Assembly (NCBI GenBank): GCA_902760645.1
Contig: CACWHC010000008.1
Location: 1 to 64,000, forward strand
Length of the DNA: 64,000 nucleotides
Source of the DNA: an uncultured bacterium
GTDB taxonomy: Bacteria; Cyanobacteriota; Vampirovibrionia; Gastranaerophilales; Gastranaerophilaceae
Direction of reading: 5' to 3'
Shown here piece by piece: positions 8,306 through 17,686 of the stretch. Made by a program: the position numbers and the translations under genes. The notes below the pieces were generated by a model that did no database searches, was not told the origin of the DNA, and saw only the letters and a list, made by a program, of their open reading frames with translations. Position 1 is the stretch's first letter, and every line of letters starts with the position of its first letter.

Positions 8306-9747
8306 TGAAAAGCAGATTTTTAGGGATAATTGTATCTTTAATTGTTTTCGTGCCTGCTCTGTCTGTCATGAGCAGTGCTTTTGCCAAAGATATGGCAACA
8401 AAAGAAGCGGAGTATCTTAAAAGAATCGAAAAAGATCGTATAAGGGAAGAATACGGCAGAAAAATTATGGACAGACATCCTTCCGGTTATATGACGGTCG
8501 ACGAATATGAAAATCTTTCTAAACCAAAGGATAAAATGTCTATCGATTACGGAGCTCCGCAGGTAGAAAAGCCTTATGATATGCAATTTGTGCCTCATCC
8601 TATATATAAACTTGCAAGATATAACGACCCACCCGGTTCTCCTGATTTGTCAGTAAAATTGGATTTGTTTAAGAACGGTCAAATGAATTTGCCGGGTATT
8701 ACCGCTCCTGATTTTTCATTTATGGTTTATCCTGCGGTTTATTATTATCCTGAGCGTAAGGCTGTAGCCTGCGATTTATTTATGGTTGCACTAAGGGATA
8801 ATGACAGTTCGGTAAATAAGATTTTAAAAGCTAATATTGCACATCGTTTCCCTGAACCGATTTTATCAACCGACAAAGAATTAACAAATAGCAGTACATA
8901 CAGAACTCTGACACCTATTGATTTTTCTGCAGACAGCAAAAAGTTGATTGTTAAAGAGAAAATCGGAAGTTCTGCTGACGGTATTTGGCAAACAAATATA
9001 ATAGTTTATGATTTTAGCAAAAGAACTTCATATAATCTTGTTGAAGTGAGAGATGCTATTAGTTATTATTGGAAAGAGTATAAGGGATTGGATTTGATTG
9101 ACAAACGTTGGGATGTATATCCGTTGGGGTTTAGTAAAGGAAATCCTGACAGAGTTATGGTTACGGCGTATGCGTATACGGGGGAAAATCCTGTATTCCT
9201 TGGCGTTTGGTCTGTTGATTATAAAGGCGAGCAATCTAGATTAATTTCTTTACATAATGCAAGTATTGAGGTTGCATCAAACGGATTTAAAATTGTAAAA
9301 GATGGTGCCTTGGACAAAACTATTACAGAAAAGCAGGAAAAATTTGAAAGGGATCTTGTAAAAAGACATGCTAAAGCCGAACGTAAAAAAGACAGAGCTG
9401 AAGTAAAAGAAATGAAGACCGAAATGAAAGAAAAGCTTAGAGAGGTTAATAAACAATTTAAACTTGAAAAAGAAGATTACAGACTTATGGATAAGCTAAA
9501 AGGTACTACCGAATTTAATGATAATATTGAAAAGTACAACGAACTTCAGGAAGCATTAGATAAAAAACGTGAAATAAAAGCTGAAAAATTGGAGAAAAAA
9601 GCTGAGCAAAAAGAATTAAATCGGCAGGGTAAGGAGTTAAGAAAACAGGAAAAAGCAAAAAGGAAAGCCGATAAAGATGCCCAAAAGGCGAAAGCAAATG
9701 AAAATAAACCTCCAAAAGGCGGTTCCCCAACTCAAAATGAATATTAG
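8305..9747 (+). CDS. Secreted protein with C-terminal charged coiled coil
   Basis: I do not recognise the family. A 480-residue protein with a signal peptide (about 1-27, ending SSAFA). A mixed alpha/beta body (about 30-345) is rich in Tyr and Pro, with WxxxYxGLDLID-like segments. A very basic and acidic coiled coil (about 345-465, many KAE/KKE runs) precedes a short Pro/Gly tail. The start codon shares one base with the stop of the response-regulator gene (TAATG), implying translational coupling. It is the last gene of the kinase-regulator unit and could be a periplasmic sensor partner or an output protein. Confidence 0.85.
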   Translation: MKSRFLGIIVSLIVFVPALSVMSSAFAKDMATKEAEYLKRIEKDRIREEYGRKIMDRHPSGYMTVDEYENLSKPKDKMSIDYGAPQVEKPYDMQFVPHPIYKLARYNDPPGSPDLSVKLDLFKNGQMNLPGITAPDFSFMVYPAVYYYPERKAVACDLFMVALRDNDSSVNKILKANIAHRFPEPILSTDKELTNSSTYRTLTPIDFSADSKKLIVKEKIGSSADGIWQTNIIVYDFSKRTSYNLVEVRDAISYYWKEYKGLDLIDKRWDVYPLGFSKGNPDRVMVTAYAYTGENPVFLGVWSVDYKGEQSRLISLHNASIEVASNGFKIVKDGALDKTITEKQEKFERDLVKRHAKAERKKDRAEVKEMKTEMKEKLREVNKQFKLEKEDYRLMDKLKGTTEFNDNIEKYNELQEALDKKREIKAEKLEKKAEQKELNRQGKELRKQEKAKRKADKDAQKAKANENKPPKGGSPTQNEY

Positions 9748-9762
9748 TATTATAAACCACAA

Positions 9763-9796
9763 AAAAATAAAGAAGTTTTTTAACTTCTTTATTTTT
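9763..9796. terminator. Bidirectional terminator
   Basis: A 15-bp stem (9763-9777 with 9782-9796) with a T4 loop is bounded by A and T runs. It lies between the convergent genes ending at 9747 and 9819. Confidence 0.9.
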
Positions 9797-9818
9797 TTTA
9801 TCTGATAATATTTAATTA

Positions 9819-10856
9819 TTAGTGATAATCAAATATTCTAACTTCGCATATCGGCTGTTTCAATTTTGTTCTTGTTCCGTTATCTTCTAAAATTTCTTGC
9901 TGACATAAAGTTTCATCAAATTGCGGAGCTGTTTCATATCTGTTTGCAATATTTTTTATTCTGAAGAAATGTTTTTCATTTATTTTGTCTGATAAACCTA
10001 TTAAGTCTTCATAATCTACGGAAAAGATATCATTTGAAGATATAATTTCTTTTCCTGAAATATCCAAACCATAAGCACGAACTCTGGCTTCATAGAATGT
10101 CATAGCATCCGATAATGTTTCCGTATCATCAGAATTACCGTCCTCAGTATCATTAACTGCCGGGTAAACTACATGTGCTGACAAATATTTGGTGTCAAAT
10201 TGCGGATAACCCAAAGGCAGTACAGTATATTTGTCTGTAACAGCAAATGCAACAATATCAGGTGAAATATTATTTGTCCATTGTGGAGTATTAGGTCTTC
10301 TGTTGCCGTTTAAGTCCACAAAAACCAGATAATATTTAAATGTTGTGGTTGTTCCGATACTGTCAGTATAAGTTGCTGAAAAGGGAAGTTTATTATCTGC
10401 TGATGCAAACCACATATAAGAACTGTTTGATAATTTCAGCATTTTTATTCCGGTATTGTTTGTTTCAAATTTATCCGGTGTAGGGTCTTTTGCTAAATCA
10501 GCTTTTGAGCATACATGCAAAGTTCCCGGATTAAATTTTCCATTAGCATCCTTTGGACAGTTGTCTTGTCGGATTGCACTGTTAGAATATACTTTATCCC
10601 CTGCTGTATTCATATACTCAAGTAATGTGCAGCAAAATTCTCCTGAATTTGCGGGGAATGCTCCGGCATCTGTTATAGCTTGCGTAGTCATATAATTAAA
10701 CATTGTAATTGATAAAGCATTATAAATTCTTGAATATGCGTATTTATAAGCTTTTTCCCATGGTTTTACCGTACTTACTCCGACAGAAGCCACAATACCA
10801 ATTATTATGAAAACAATTAGTGTTTCAGCAAGAGTAAAAGCTTTTTTTAATCTCAT
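9819..10856 (-). CDS. Pseudopilin-like protein, type IV pilus/type II secretion class
   Basis: A 345-residue protein with a class III (prepilin) leader. A short basic leader, MRLKKA, is followed by FTLAETLIVFIIIGIVASVG, with cleavage expected before Phe and Glu at mature position 5. The hydrophobic helix anchors it in the inner membrane before assembly. The body has several Cys (FCCTLLE, CPKD, CSKA) that may form disulfides, and the C terminus has another pair (LCQQE, ICEVR). AAGGGGG lies upstream of the ATG. It is divergent from another pseudopilin gene at 10995. It may be a minor pilin or a surface-displayed adhesin; the assembly machinery is not in this window. Confidence 0.88.
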   Translation of the reverse strand: MRLKKAFTLAETLIVFIIIGIVASVGVSTVKPWEKAYKYAYSRIYNALSITMFNYMTTQAITDAGAFPANSGEFCCTLLEYMNTAGDKVYSNSAIRQDNCPKDANGKFNPGTLHVCSKADLAKDPTPDKFETNNTGIKMLKLSNSSYMWFASADNKLPFSATYTDSIGTTTTFKYYLVFVDLNGNRRPNTPQWTNNISPDIVAFAVTDKYTVLPLGYPQFDTKYLSAHVVYPAVNDTEDGNSDDTETLSDAMTFYEARVRAYGLDISGKEIISSNDIFSVDYEDLIGLSDKINEKHFFRIKNIANRYETAPQFDETLCQQEILEDNGTRTKLKQPICEVRIFDYH

Positions 10857-10994
10857 TCAATACCCCCTTGGATTATATACTTATTATAACTTTTATTTGC
10901 TTCAAAGTCAAGATTTATTGCTTATATATATTGCATTTCAGTCTTTTTTGTGTTAAAATATTAATGTTATACGGTTAAGTTATAGAGGATTGAT

Positions 10995-11666
10995 ATGTTA
11001 CAAAAAAGAAAAGCGTTTACGTTGGCGGAAGTTATGATAACTCTTGCTGTACTTGGTATTCTTGCATCAATTATTTTACCGGCTGTTTCCAGAATCAGGC
11101 CAAATAAATCAAAAGCTATGTTTAAAAAAGCTTATTATGTTGCGGAAAGAATGGTTTATGAACTCGTAAATGATCAGGATTTGTACCCTTCAAACGGTAG
11201 TTATGTTGGATTTGATAATACTGCAACTGCTTCATATTTGGGAATTGAGTATCCGACAAACAATACCGGTTCTGCGGCAAATGCTGGTGAAGGTGCAAAA
11301 TTTTGTCAATTGTTTGCAAGAAAGTTGAACACGGCATCTGATGATATATACTGTGATGCAGCTCATTCAGTGCCGACCGGAGGCGGAACATTTAAAGCTC
11401 CGTCTTTTATTACTTCTGACGGCATTCATTGGTATATGCCATATTCAGATTTCAAACCTATTAATACTAAAAACTATATCTATGTTGACGTAAATGGTCC
11501 AAAAGCACCGAATTGCAGATGTACCGATGCAAATTGTTATGATTGTGCAACTCCGGATATTTTCCAGATAGTCCTGCTCCCTGATGGGAAAATGAGTGTT
11601 GAATCCACTATAGAAAAGGCATATTTAAAATCAAACGATTCAATGCAGGATGCAAGAGATCATTAA
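10995..11666 (+). CDS. Pseudopilin-like protein
   Basis: A 223-residue protein with a prepilin leader, MLQKRKA, followed by FTLAEVMITLAVLGILASII. Glu is at mature position 5. The C-terminal half contains a Cys-rich patch (NCRCTDANCYDC near 170) that could bind metal or form disulfides, and a YVDVNGPKAPN segment resembling those of other pseudopilins in this window. It is divergent from the pseudopilin at 9819; the pair probably share an intergenic promoter region. A GAAA-loop terminator follows. Confidence 0.88.
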   Translation: MLQKRKAFTLAEVMITLAVLGILASIILPAVSRIRPNKSKAMFKKAYYVAERMVYELVNDQDLYPSNGSYVGFDNTATASYLGIEYPTNNTGSAANAGEGAKFCQLFARKLNTASDDIYCDAAHSVPTGGGTFKAPSFITSDGIHWYMPYSDFKPINTKNYIYVDVNGPKAPNCRCTDANCYDCATPDIFQIVLLPDGKMSVESTIEKAYLKSNDSMQDARDH

Positions 11667-11697
11667 TGTCTGATAATAAAATATTGAGTTTTAACTT

Positions 11698-11733
11698 TTA
11701 ATTAATGGTATCGGAAACGATATCATTAATTAA
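11698..11733 (+). terminator. Terminator with GAAA tetraloop
   Basis: A 16-bp stem (11698-11713 with 11718-11733, one G-U pair) closes a GAAA loop. A T-rich stretch including T7 follows at about 11740-11750. It ends the pseudopilin transcript and insulates the envelope cluster that starts at 11811. Confidence 0.8.
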
Positions 11734-11810
11734 TGTTAAAATTTTTTTATTAATTTTATTTTTGTCGCTTTTAAGGGTATAATTTATAGAGAATATAAGG
11801 AAATATGTAG

Positions 11811-12083
11811 ATGTTTGTATTAGCAGTAGTCTTATCATTAATAGCGGTGCCGGTAATTGTTTTTTTGTGCAAATCCGGTACAAAGTTTTCAATAATCGGA
11901 TTATTAGTTGTTATGCTCGGGGTTACAGGATGGATTTGTGCTTCATCTCCGGTTATGCATAAACCGTTTTCTATAAACATAATTGAGTATCTTATAAAGA
12001 TTAATGATGATGGTTCTATGTCAACTACAAAACAGACTACTCAAACAATTATACATAAACAATCGAATGGTGAAAACAGATGA
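11811..12083 (+). CDS. Small two-TM membrane protein (cluster gene A)
   Basis: A 90-residue protein with two hydrophobic segments (about 2-20 and 27-46) and a polar Thr/Gln-rich tail of about 35 residues. I do not recognise a family. TATAAT at 11778-11783 could be its -10 box. The stop overlaps the next start by four bases (ATGA), so it is translationally coupled to the secreted TrbI-like protein. As the first gene of the six-gene envelope cluster it may be a small inner-membrane component. Confidence 0.75.
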   Translation: MFVLAVVLSLIAVPVIVFLCKSGTKFSIIGLLVVMLGVTGWICASSPVMHKPFSINIIEYLIKINDDGSMSTTKQTTQTIIHKQSNGENR

Positions 12084-13123
12084 AAAAAATAGTTTCAATT
12101 TTTATAGCATTAATATTCACTTCTTTTAATGCATGCTTTGCATTTAGTGAATTGTTTTATTTGAAAAATGTTCAGGTAGACAGTATAAAACAGTTTGTTA
12201 CAGACAGTTATTCTTCTTATAACTATAATATTGAGAAATATGATCCTTACTATGGCAGGTCATATTCCGATCCGTCAAATTATGCTGTTGTAATCCTGCA
12301 GCAGAGCGGTAATAATGCATTTTATTATTATCAGTCAAACGGGAGTAAAAAAATCAGCAATGCTATATTGAAGAAAATAAAACGCAACGGAATAGTTTAC
12401 GAAGAATCTTATAATTCAAGTATTATGTCTGTTTATGACAGATTAGCACAGGATTTAATGTCCGGTACTTCAAATGCAAACAGATATACTTTTGAAGAAC
12501 CCATAGTATTAAATCAACAGCAATCTCAGTACAAAACACAGCAAAATTCGACATATTCAAACAATTCCCTCAGAGGTGGTGTTGCTCATCTTGATTCCGG
12601 TGCAAAGTTGAATGTATATTTGCAGACTTCCATAAATACAGCTACGGCACAAAAAGGGGATCAAATAATTGCTGTTCTTATGCAGGATGTTGTATATAAT
12701 GGCGTTGTAGTATTTCCGCAGGGCAGTTTGGTTTACGGAACTTTAACCAAAGCTGTTCATGCCAGTTACGGTTCAAGAAACGGTAAGGTAGTTATTCAGT
12801 TTAATCAGATTGTAACTCCTGAGAATAAAACGTATGCAATATCTACTGAAAAAGTTGATTTTGCTGTAACAAATGACGGTAAAGTTAAATCTGTTGTTAC
12901 GAGTGCTGCAACGGGTGCAATTATTGGTGCGGTAGGCGGATTATTATATGCGGCATTATCCGGCGGTAATATCGGTACTGCTACAGCAATAGGTGCAGGT
13001 GTTGGTGCCGGTACGGGATTGGCAGCTTCGGCAATTGAGCAGGGTGTAGATGCGGAAATTCCTTCATTTACGGAAATGGAATTGGTGCTTACAAAATCAG
13101 TCAGTGTAACAGTTAGTTATTGA
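12080..13123 (+). CDS. Secreted protein with TrbI/VirB10-like domain (cluster gene B)
   Basis: A 347-residue protein with a signal peptide (about 1-22, ending CFAF). A Tyr/Ser-rich N-terminal region leads to a C-terminal domain (about 160-347) resembling the beta-barrel portion of VirB10/TrbI. Visible segments are LDSGAKLNVYLQTSI, then GDQIIAVLMQDV, then FPQGSLVYGTLTKA. A glycine-zipper stretch (about 272-318, repeated GxGxG and AGTGLAAS) could cross or line a membrane. In type IV secretion such domains link the inner and outer membranes, but no other VirB gene is nearby. The homology is recognised by pattern only. Confidence 0.75.
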   Translation: MKKIVSIFIALIFTSFNACFAFSELFYLKNVQVDSIKQFVTDSYSSYNYNIEKYDPYYGRSYSDPSNYAVVILQQSGNNAFYYYQSNGSKKISNAILKKIKRNGIVYEESYNSSIMSVYDRLAQDLMSGTSNANRYTFEEPIVLNQQQSQYKTQQNSTYSNNSLRGGVAHLDSGAKLNVYLQTSINTATAQKGDQIIAVLMQDVVYNGVVVFPQGSLVYGTLTKAVHASYGSRNGKVVIQFNQIVTPENKTYAISTEKVDFAVTNDGKVKSVVTSAATGAIIGAVGGLLYAALSGGNIGTATAIGAGVGAGTGLAASAIEQGVDAEIPSFTEMELVLTKSVSVTVSY

Positions 13124-13137
13124 TATAAAGGCAGAGA

Positions 13138-13803
13138 ATGAACAAAAGACTTATAACTTTAGGATTTATTTTTCTTGCAATCGCAGTGATTGCAAAGTCT
13201 TTGTTTGTTGCTATAAAAAGTATAGAACTTGATGATTTTCATAAATCTGCAGTGATATTTGTGATAGACGGTTCGGCGTCTAACCAGAAAAAACTGTCTG
13301 ATGAAATAAAGTATGTAAAATCCCTATGTGCCATTTTGGATCCGGAGGATGCTGTTAAAATTATAAAGGTTACAGGTGGCTCTTATTTGATTTTTGAAGG
13401 TACTCCTGCAGATTCTGCGGAAATAGGAAAGTCAATAGAAACTTTAAAAAAGAATAAAAATGATTTTACGACTTCATACGGTGAGGCAATAAAAAAAGCT
13501 TTAGATTACTGTCTTGCAATGAAAAGAGAAGGATACAGACCTTCAGTGGTTGTTATTGGAGATTTAGCAAATCAGGGAGTTTTGTCAAAGCAGATAAATT
13601 GGGAAACTCTGCCTGAAAATGTAAAAAATGTAAAAAAATATATTCCGGAATTGGCAATGATGTTTATGTATGCACCGCCTGAAAAATTGGACTTGGTAAA
13701 GACGAAATTGTCACCGGTTTTAGGCGAAACAAGACTTGTAATTGTTAATGAAGCAATGATTGACAAGTCTGACAGAAGATTTTTGAAAGCAATAGGACGA
13801 TAA
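13138..13803 (+). CDS. Membrane-anchored vWA-like protein (cluster gene C)
   Basis: A 221-residue protein with an N-terminal hydrophobic segment (about 5-26) and a von Willebrand A-like domain. The first metal-ion-dependent adhesion site motif, DxSxS, is at D44-G-S-A-S in FVIDGSASNQ. The later segment SVVVIGDLANQG matches the strand carrying the third MIDAS aspartate. vWA domains bind protein partners through a divalent metal. A short RBS-containing gap of 14 bases separates it from gene B and 12 bases from gene D, so it is co-transcribed. Confidence 0.8.
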   Translation: MNKRLITLGFIFLAIAVIAKSLFVAIKSIELDDFHKSAVIFVIDGSASNQKKLSDEIKYVKSLCAILDPEDAVKIIKVTGGSYLIFEGTPADSAEIGKSIETLKKNKNDFTTSYGEAIKKALDYCLAMKREGYRPSVVVIGDLANQGVLSKQINWETLPENVKNVKKYIPELAMMFMYAPPEKLDLVKTKLSPVLGETRLVIVNEAMIDKSDRRFLKAIGR

Positions 13804-13815
13804 GGAGTAAGAATA

Positions 13816-15414
13816 ATGTCATTTACTATTATTACTAAGCAAGGTGAAAAAACTTTTACTGATAAACAATTAATAAATATCAGTTCCAAACCCGGGTACG
13901 ATGTTACGGTTGATACCGGTTTCCCGTTTATGCTGACTGTTCAGTATGATGAAAAAAGTAACAGATGTTTGCTGATAAATCAATTTAATAATAAGAAATT
14001 TTTATTTAAGGGTCAGCCGATTCCTGCCAGTTTGGAAATTGATAAAATTTGTAAAATCATGGCAGAAGGTTCTGATGAATTTATTACGATACGCGTAGCG
14101 CCTTCTCAACCTTCAGCAGCTCGTGCAAATTCAATGACGGATGCTGATGTTATGGCATTATATGGCAATGACCCGAATGCAGGTGCAAAATTGGTATTGG
14201 AAAAGAAAAAATCGGATATTGAAAGTGCGCGTGTAGCTATTATAAAACAGATAGCAGCTCCGATAAACAATTATAAGAGTAAAATATCGATGAATTCAAA
14301 GGGTGGAATTGTTTTGCATATTGCACTCGCTCTTGCTTCATTGGTTTGTGCTTTTGGTGTGTCAAATTATTTGACAGGTTTGCCTTTAAAGGATGCAGGT
14401 AGTGTAATTCAAATGCCAACCAATATGAAGCTTATATTTATATATGCATTGGTAATATATGGTATAGGACTTATACTAAAGCAGGGTATATATTTATTTT
14501 TACAAAATAATGCAATGAAGCATCAGGTCAGCGGTAATTCGGCTGCAGAAAAATTTATGGTTGTACTTGCTTCTGTATTTTATGTGGCTGTTTATTTGAT
14601 AAATGTTTTATATTACTTGACTCCTGAGTCGATACCGTTTTTTGCGGTATTTATTTCATTGTTCTTTGTAGGTACTACTGTTACGCTTGCTCTTGCATGC
14701 GGATATTTTAAAAGTGTGAGTGTGCAAACAAGAGCTATGCTTGATGAATATGAATATAGAGAAGATTTTGAGCATGTAATAAAGGAGTACCAGCTTTGGA
14801 TAGAAAGATTTATTAATGCTTTAAGTAAAACTAAATTAAATAATATAAAAGATAAATTATTTTCTTTGCAGTTGAAATCTGTAGGTGAAATTATACTGGG
14901 TATTTTGACGGCTCCATTCCTTGCTTATGGTGTTTCAAATACTTTGGCTATGTGTTTCCCTGAAGCCGCAGGATGGGTAAGAATTTCAGGGCTGAGATTA
15001 AGTCCTGTATTTCTTGTTTTGGCTACCTTCCTGATTATATTTGCATTTTTTGCATTTACAAACGGATTCTTCTGCAGCAAGAAAATTCAGGCTTCAAATG
15101 TATTAAAACAAGACGGATACAGCAATTATCTCCAGCACGGTGTTGAAATATACGGACTTGAAGGTGTCAAAAAACTTGATACAGAAATGCGTAGATCCTT
15201 TATTATAGGTATTTCAATTATTATCATTGAATTTTCAATGAACGTTTCATACTTTATGCAAAGTATAGGTGGTGACTTGAAAGGTATGTTTCTTGCGGCA
15301 GTTGCGGCTTTAGTCCCTACTGCATTATTGATTGCAGAAACATTTATGTTAAGTCAAACTAAGTTTGAAACATTTGCGTGTGAAGAATTATTGGCAAAAA
15401 TAGATAAAGACTGA
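13816..15414 (+). CDS. Eight-TM protein with FHA-like N terminus (cluster gene D)
   Basis: A 532-residue integral membrane protein I do not recognise. Residues 1-95 are a beta-rich soluble domain reminiscent of forkhead-associated folds but without convincing phosphopeptide-binding residues. About eight hydrophobic segments follow (roughly 163-185, 200-225, 245-268, 272-297, 356-378, 392-418, 460-482, 490-512), separated by charged helical loops such as the one at 300-355. AAGGAG precedes the ATG. The stop shares a base with the next start. It is the most plausible inner-membrane core of the cluster, though no transport or enzyme motif is visible. Confidence 0.75.
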   Translation: MSFTIITKQGEKTFTDKQLINISSKPGYDVTVDTGFPFMLTVQYDEKSNRCLLINQFNNKKFLFKGQPIPASLEIDKICKIMAEGSDEFITIRVAPSQPSAARANSMTDADVMALYGNDPNAGAKLVLEKKKSDIESARVAIIKQIAAPINNYKSKISMNSKGGIVLHIALALASLVCAFGVSNYLTGLPLKDAGSVIQMPTNMKLIFIYALVIYGIGLILKQGIYLFLQNNAMKHQVSGNSAAEKFMVVLASVFYVAVYLINVLYYLTPESIPFFAVFISLFFVGTTVTLALACGYFKSVSVQTRAMLDEYEYREDFEHVIKEYQLWIERFINALSKTKLNNIKDKLFSLQLKSVGEIILGILTAPFLAYGVSNTLAMCFPEAAGWVRISGLRLSPVFLVLATFLIIFAFFAFTNGFFCSKKIQASNVLKQDGYSNYLQHGVEIYGLEGVKKLDTEMRRSFIIGISIIIIEFSMNVSYFMQSIGGDLKGMFLAAVAALVPTALLIAETFMLSQTKFETFACEELLAKIDKD

Positions 15415-16379
15415 TGAACTTAAAGTTAATAATACAAATATTGCTTATAACTGCAATTATTTCAACAATATGTATTTGTGTTGCAAAACCCAAGATGCAT
15501 AAGACTGTGCTTGTGTATGATTCAGGCTATGCTATAGTACAGGATAACGTTGTTAGCGAGGATACATACGATATTATGGAAATTCCTGAGCAGCCACAGA
15601 CTGAAGCTGTCAAAATGACTGTAAATGAAAAAATTGATAGTCAGATTATTCAGGAGCAGGCTCAAACACGTCAATATATTGAAGAAAAGCAATTAGAACC
15701 TGTAAAAACAGTAAATACAGTTCAAAATTCAAATAGAGTTTCATCAACGACAACCCAGCAGGATTATTCCAACAAAGTGGAAAAACAGCCTGTTACACAA
15801 AAGCAGACAGCCACCAAATCGTATGCGGACAGGTTGATAGAGCAAACATCTACACCGCAAACACGAACACATACAACAAGTAGTTATACTCCTGCTCCTG
15901 TTGCAAATACGCAAAAAACTGTTCAAAATGCACCAATAGGTAATAATGTAAAAACCGTGCAGGCTCCTGTTCAGGTTAGCAGACAGCAGGTATCAGCTCC
16001 TCAACCAAGAATGCTTACGGCACACGAGGAGGAAATTGCCTGGAATAAATGGCGTTCAAGACTGCAAAATCAAATTATGAAGGATTCAAAATTACCTATA
16101 GTGCCTGACGGTACTATTTTTAAATTTTCTTTTACGGTTGATAAATTCGGTAAAGTTACTAATGTAAAAACTTATTCGGCAAATCCTGCATATACACCTT
16201 ATGCAATACAATATATTGCACCTGTTATAAGAGGATATCAGGGACATTCGATTTTGACATTTCCGACAGGTTCAAGCCGTACAATAACCGATGTTACGGG
16301 GTCTTGGAAAGTTACGTCCGGAGCTGCAAAATACAGTACCCCTCATGACTATAATGATATAGAAAGAGTTACTCGATAA
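15414..16379 (+). CDS. TonB-like periplasmic protein (cluster gene E)
   Basis: A 321-residue protein with the architecture of TonB. It has an N-terminal anchor (about 4-23), a long Gln/Thr/Pro-rich extended region (about 50-200) and a C-terminal alpha/beta domain (about 205-310) with FKFSFTVDKFGKVTNVKTYS, typical of the TonB_C fold. TonB-class proteins transmit inner-membrane energy or tension to outer-membrane partners. No exbB/exbD is visible; gene D might supply the inner-membrane partner, which is inference. It overlaps gene D by one base. Confidence 0.75.
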   Translation: MNLKLIIQILLITAIISTICICVAKPKMHKTVLVYDSGYAIVQDNVVSEDTYDIMEIPEQPQTEAVKMTVNEKIDSQIIQEQAQTRQYIEEKQLEPVKTVNTVQNSNRVSSTTTQQDYSNKVEKQPVTQKQTATKSYADRLIEQTSTPQTRTHTTSSYTPAPVANTQKTVQNAPIGNNVKTVQAPVQVSRQQVSAPQPRMLTAHEEEIAWNKWRSRLQNQIMKDSKLPIVPDGTIFKFSFTVDKFGKVTNVKTYSANPAYTPYAIQYIAPVIRGYQGHSILTFPTGSSRTITDVTGSWKVTSGAAKYSTPHDYNDIERVTR

Positions 16380-16390
16380 GGATAAATACA

Positions 16391-17674
16391 ATGTTCAGAT
16401 GTAAAGAATGTGGTACGGAATATGATATAAAACCTGATTTTTGTGATTGCGGTAATGATATTTTTGAAGAAATTCCTGGAACAGTTCAAAAGCAAGCTCC
16501 TGCACCTTCAGTTCAGAACCAATTTCAGAAATCTGTTTCCGAGCCAAAGCATAAAAAAACTTTTAATGAGCAGTATCCGGAGTTTGAAAGATTAAAAAAT
16601 TCTTTTGATCCAATATCAGCTGTATTATTTTTGATATGTATTATTATAGGTTTGTGCGTAATTTTTCTTGTAGGTAATCCTGAGCCTGATAATGTTAGTG
16701 ATACAGATAAAAATAAGGCAGAAGTCAAATCAGAAACATTAAATATTCCATCAATTGATACGTTTTGGAACAATTCAACAGCCGGAATTATAAATAATGA
16801 GAAAACTGCTGCTCAGCGTGCAGCAAGAGAATCGTCTAAAAAAGAAACCGAGCAAAATAAAATTTCTGCAGCACAGCAGGAACTACAAAAAAATCCAATG
16901 CTGGCAAAAGTTGAAAATACTTTAAATTCTCCGGTTGTAAAAGAGCCAGTTCAGACAACAAAACCTCAAACAAGTGTTTCTCAGCAAACTAAATCTGTGC
17001 AGCAACAAAAAACGACTCAGCAGACAAAGACTACTTCGGCTCAACAGCCTAAAACTTCAGCTGCAAGCCATACTTCTACCCAAAAGAAAAATAATTCGGT
17101 TTCAAATAAAATTCAGTCAATTTTTGGTGGTTCAAATTCTAATACAAGTACTAATAAAAACACATCACCGTCTATTCCTCAAAAAACTCGGTCTATTGCA
17201 AATCAGCCAAAGACTTCCGGTACTCAAACATCTGTAAGTAAGGCACCTAAGCAAACACAGATACAATCGCAGCCCAAGTCAGCCTCAAATGTTGCTAAAT
17301 CCCAAACAACGCCTGCACAGACCACGACAAATCAGATTTCATTGAGACCTAAAGCAACTATTGATACAAAGGCTTTACAAAAAGAACTCAATAATTATAA
17401 AATCGGATTAAGAAATACAATCGGTAAAAAAATTGATTTTGCAAATGTTGTGGGAGATGGTGAATGTGCAGTTTCATTCAAAGTTGCATCAACGGGAAAG
17501 ATTACAAACAGAGCATTTTCAAAACAATCTTCAAATATTACTCTAAATGATGCTGTATATAGTGCTGTTATGTCTACCCCAAGTTATAATCCGCCGCCAA
17601 GCGGTTATAACAACGAAACAATGACTTTAAAAATAAGATTTTATAACGGTAATTTTGATATTTCTCTGAATTAG
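16391..17674 (+). CDS. Zinc-ribbon/TM/TonB-like protein (cluster gene F)
   Basis: A 427-residue bitopic protein. A cytoplasmic zinc ribbon at the N terminus has C4, C7, C18 and C20 (CKEC then CDCG). A transmembrane helix (about 76-94) leads to a long low-complexity Gln/Thr/Ser/Lys region (about 140-325). The C-terminal domain (about 330-427) has CAVSFKVASTGKITN and a final beta hairpin, TonB_C-like as in gene E but strongly diverged. A zinc ribbon on a TonB-like protein is an uncommon combination. It is the last gene of the cluster, ending 12 bases from the convergent secreted vWA gene. Confidence 0.78.
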   Translation: MFRCKECGTEYDIKPDFCDCGNDIFEEIPGTVQKQAPAPSVQNQFQKSVSEPKHKKTFNEQYPEFERLKNSFDPISAVLFLICIIIGLCVIFLVGNPEPDNVSDTDKNKAEVKSETLNIPSIDTFWNNSTAGIINNEKTAAQRAARESSKKETEQNKISAAQQELQKNPMLAKVENTLNSPVVKEPVQTTKPQTSVSQQTKSVQQQKTTQQTKTTSAQQPKTSAASHTSTQKKNNSVSNKIQSIFGGSNSNTSTNKNTSPSIPQKTRSIANQPKTSGTQTSVSKAPKQTQIQSQPKSASNVAKSQTTPAQTTTNQISLRPKATIDTKALQKELNNYKIGLRNTIGKKIDFANVVGDGECAVSFKVASTGKITNRAFSKQSSNITLNDAVYSAVMSTPSYNPPPSGYNNETMTLKIRFYNGNFDISLN

Positions 17675-17686
17675 TTAGTTTCAGAT

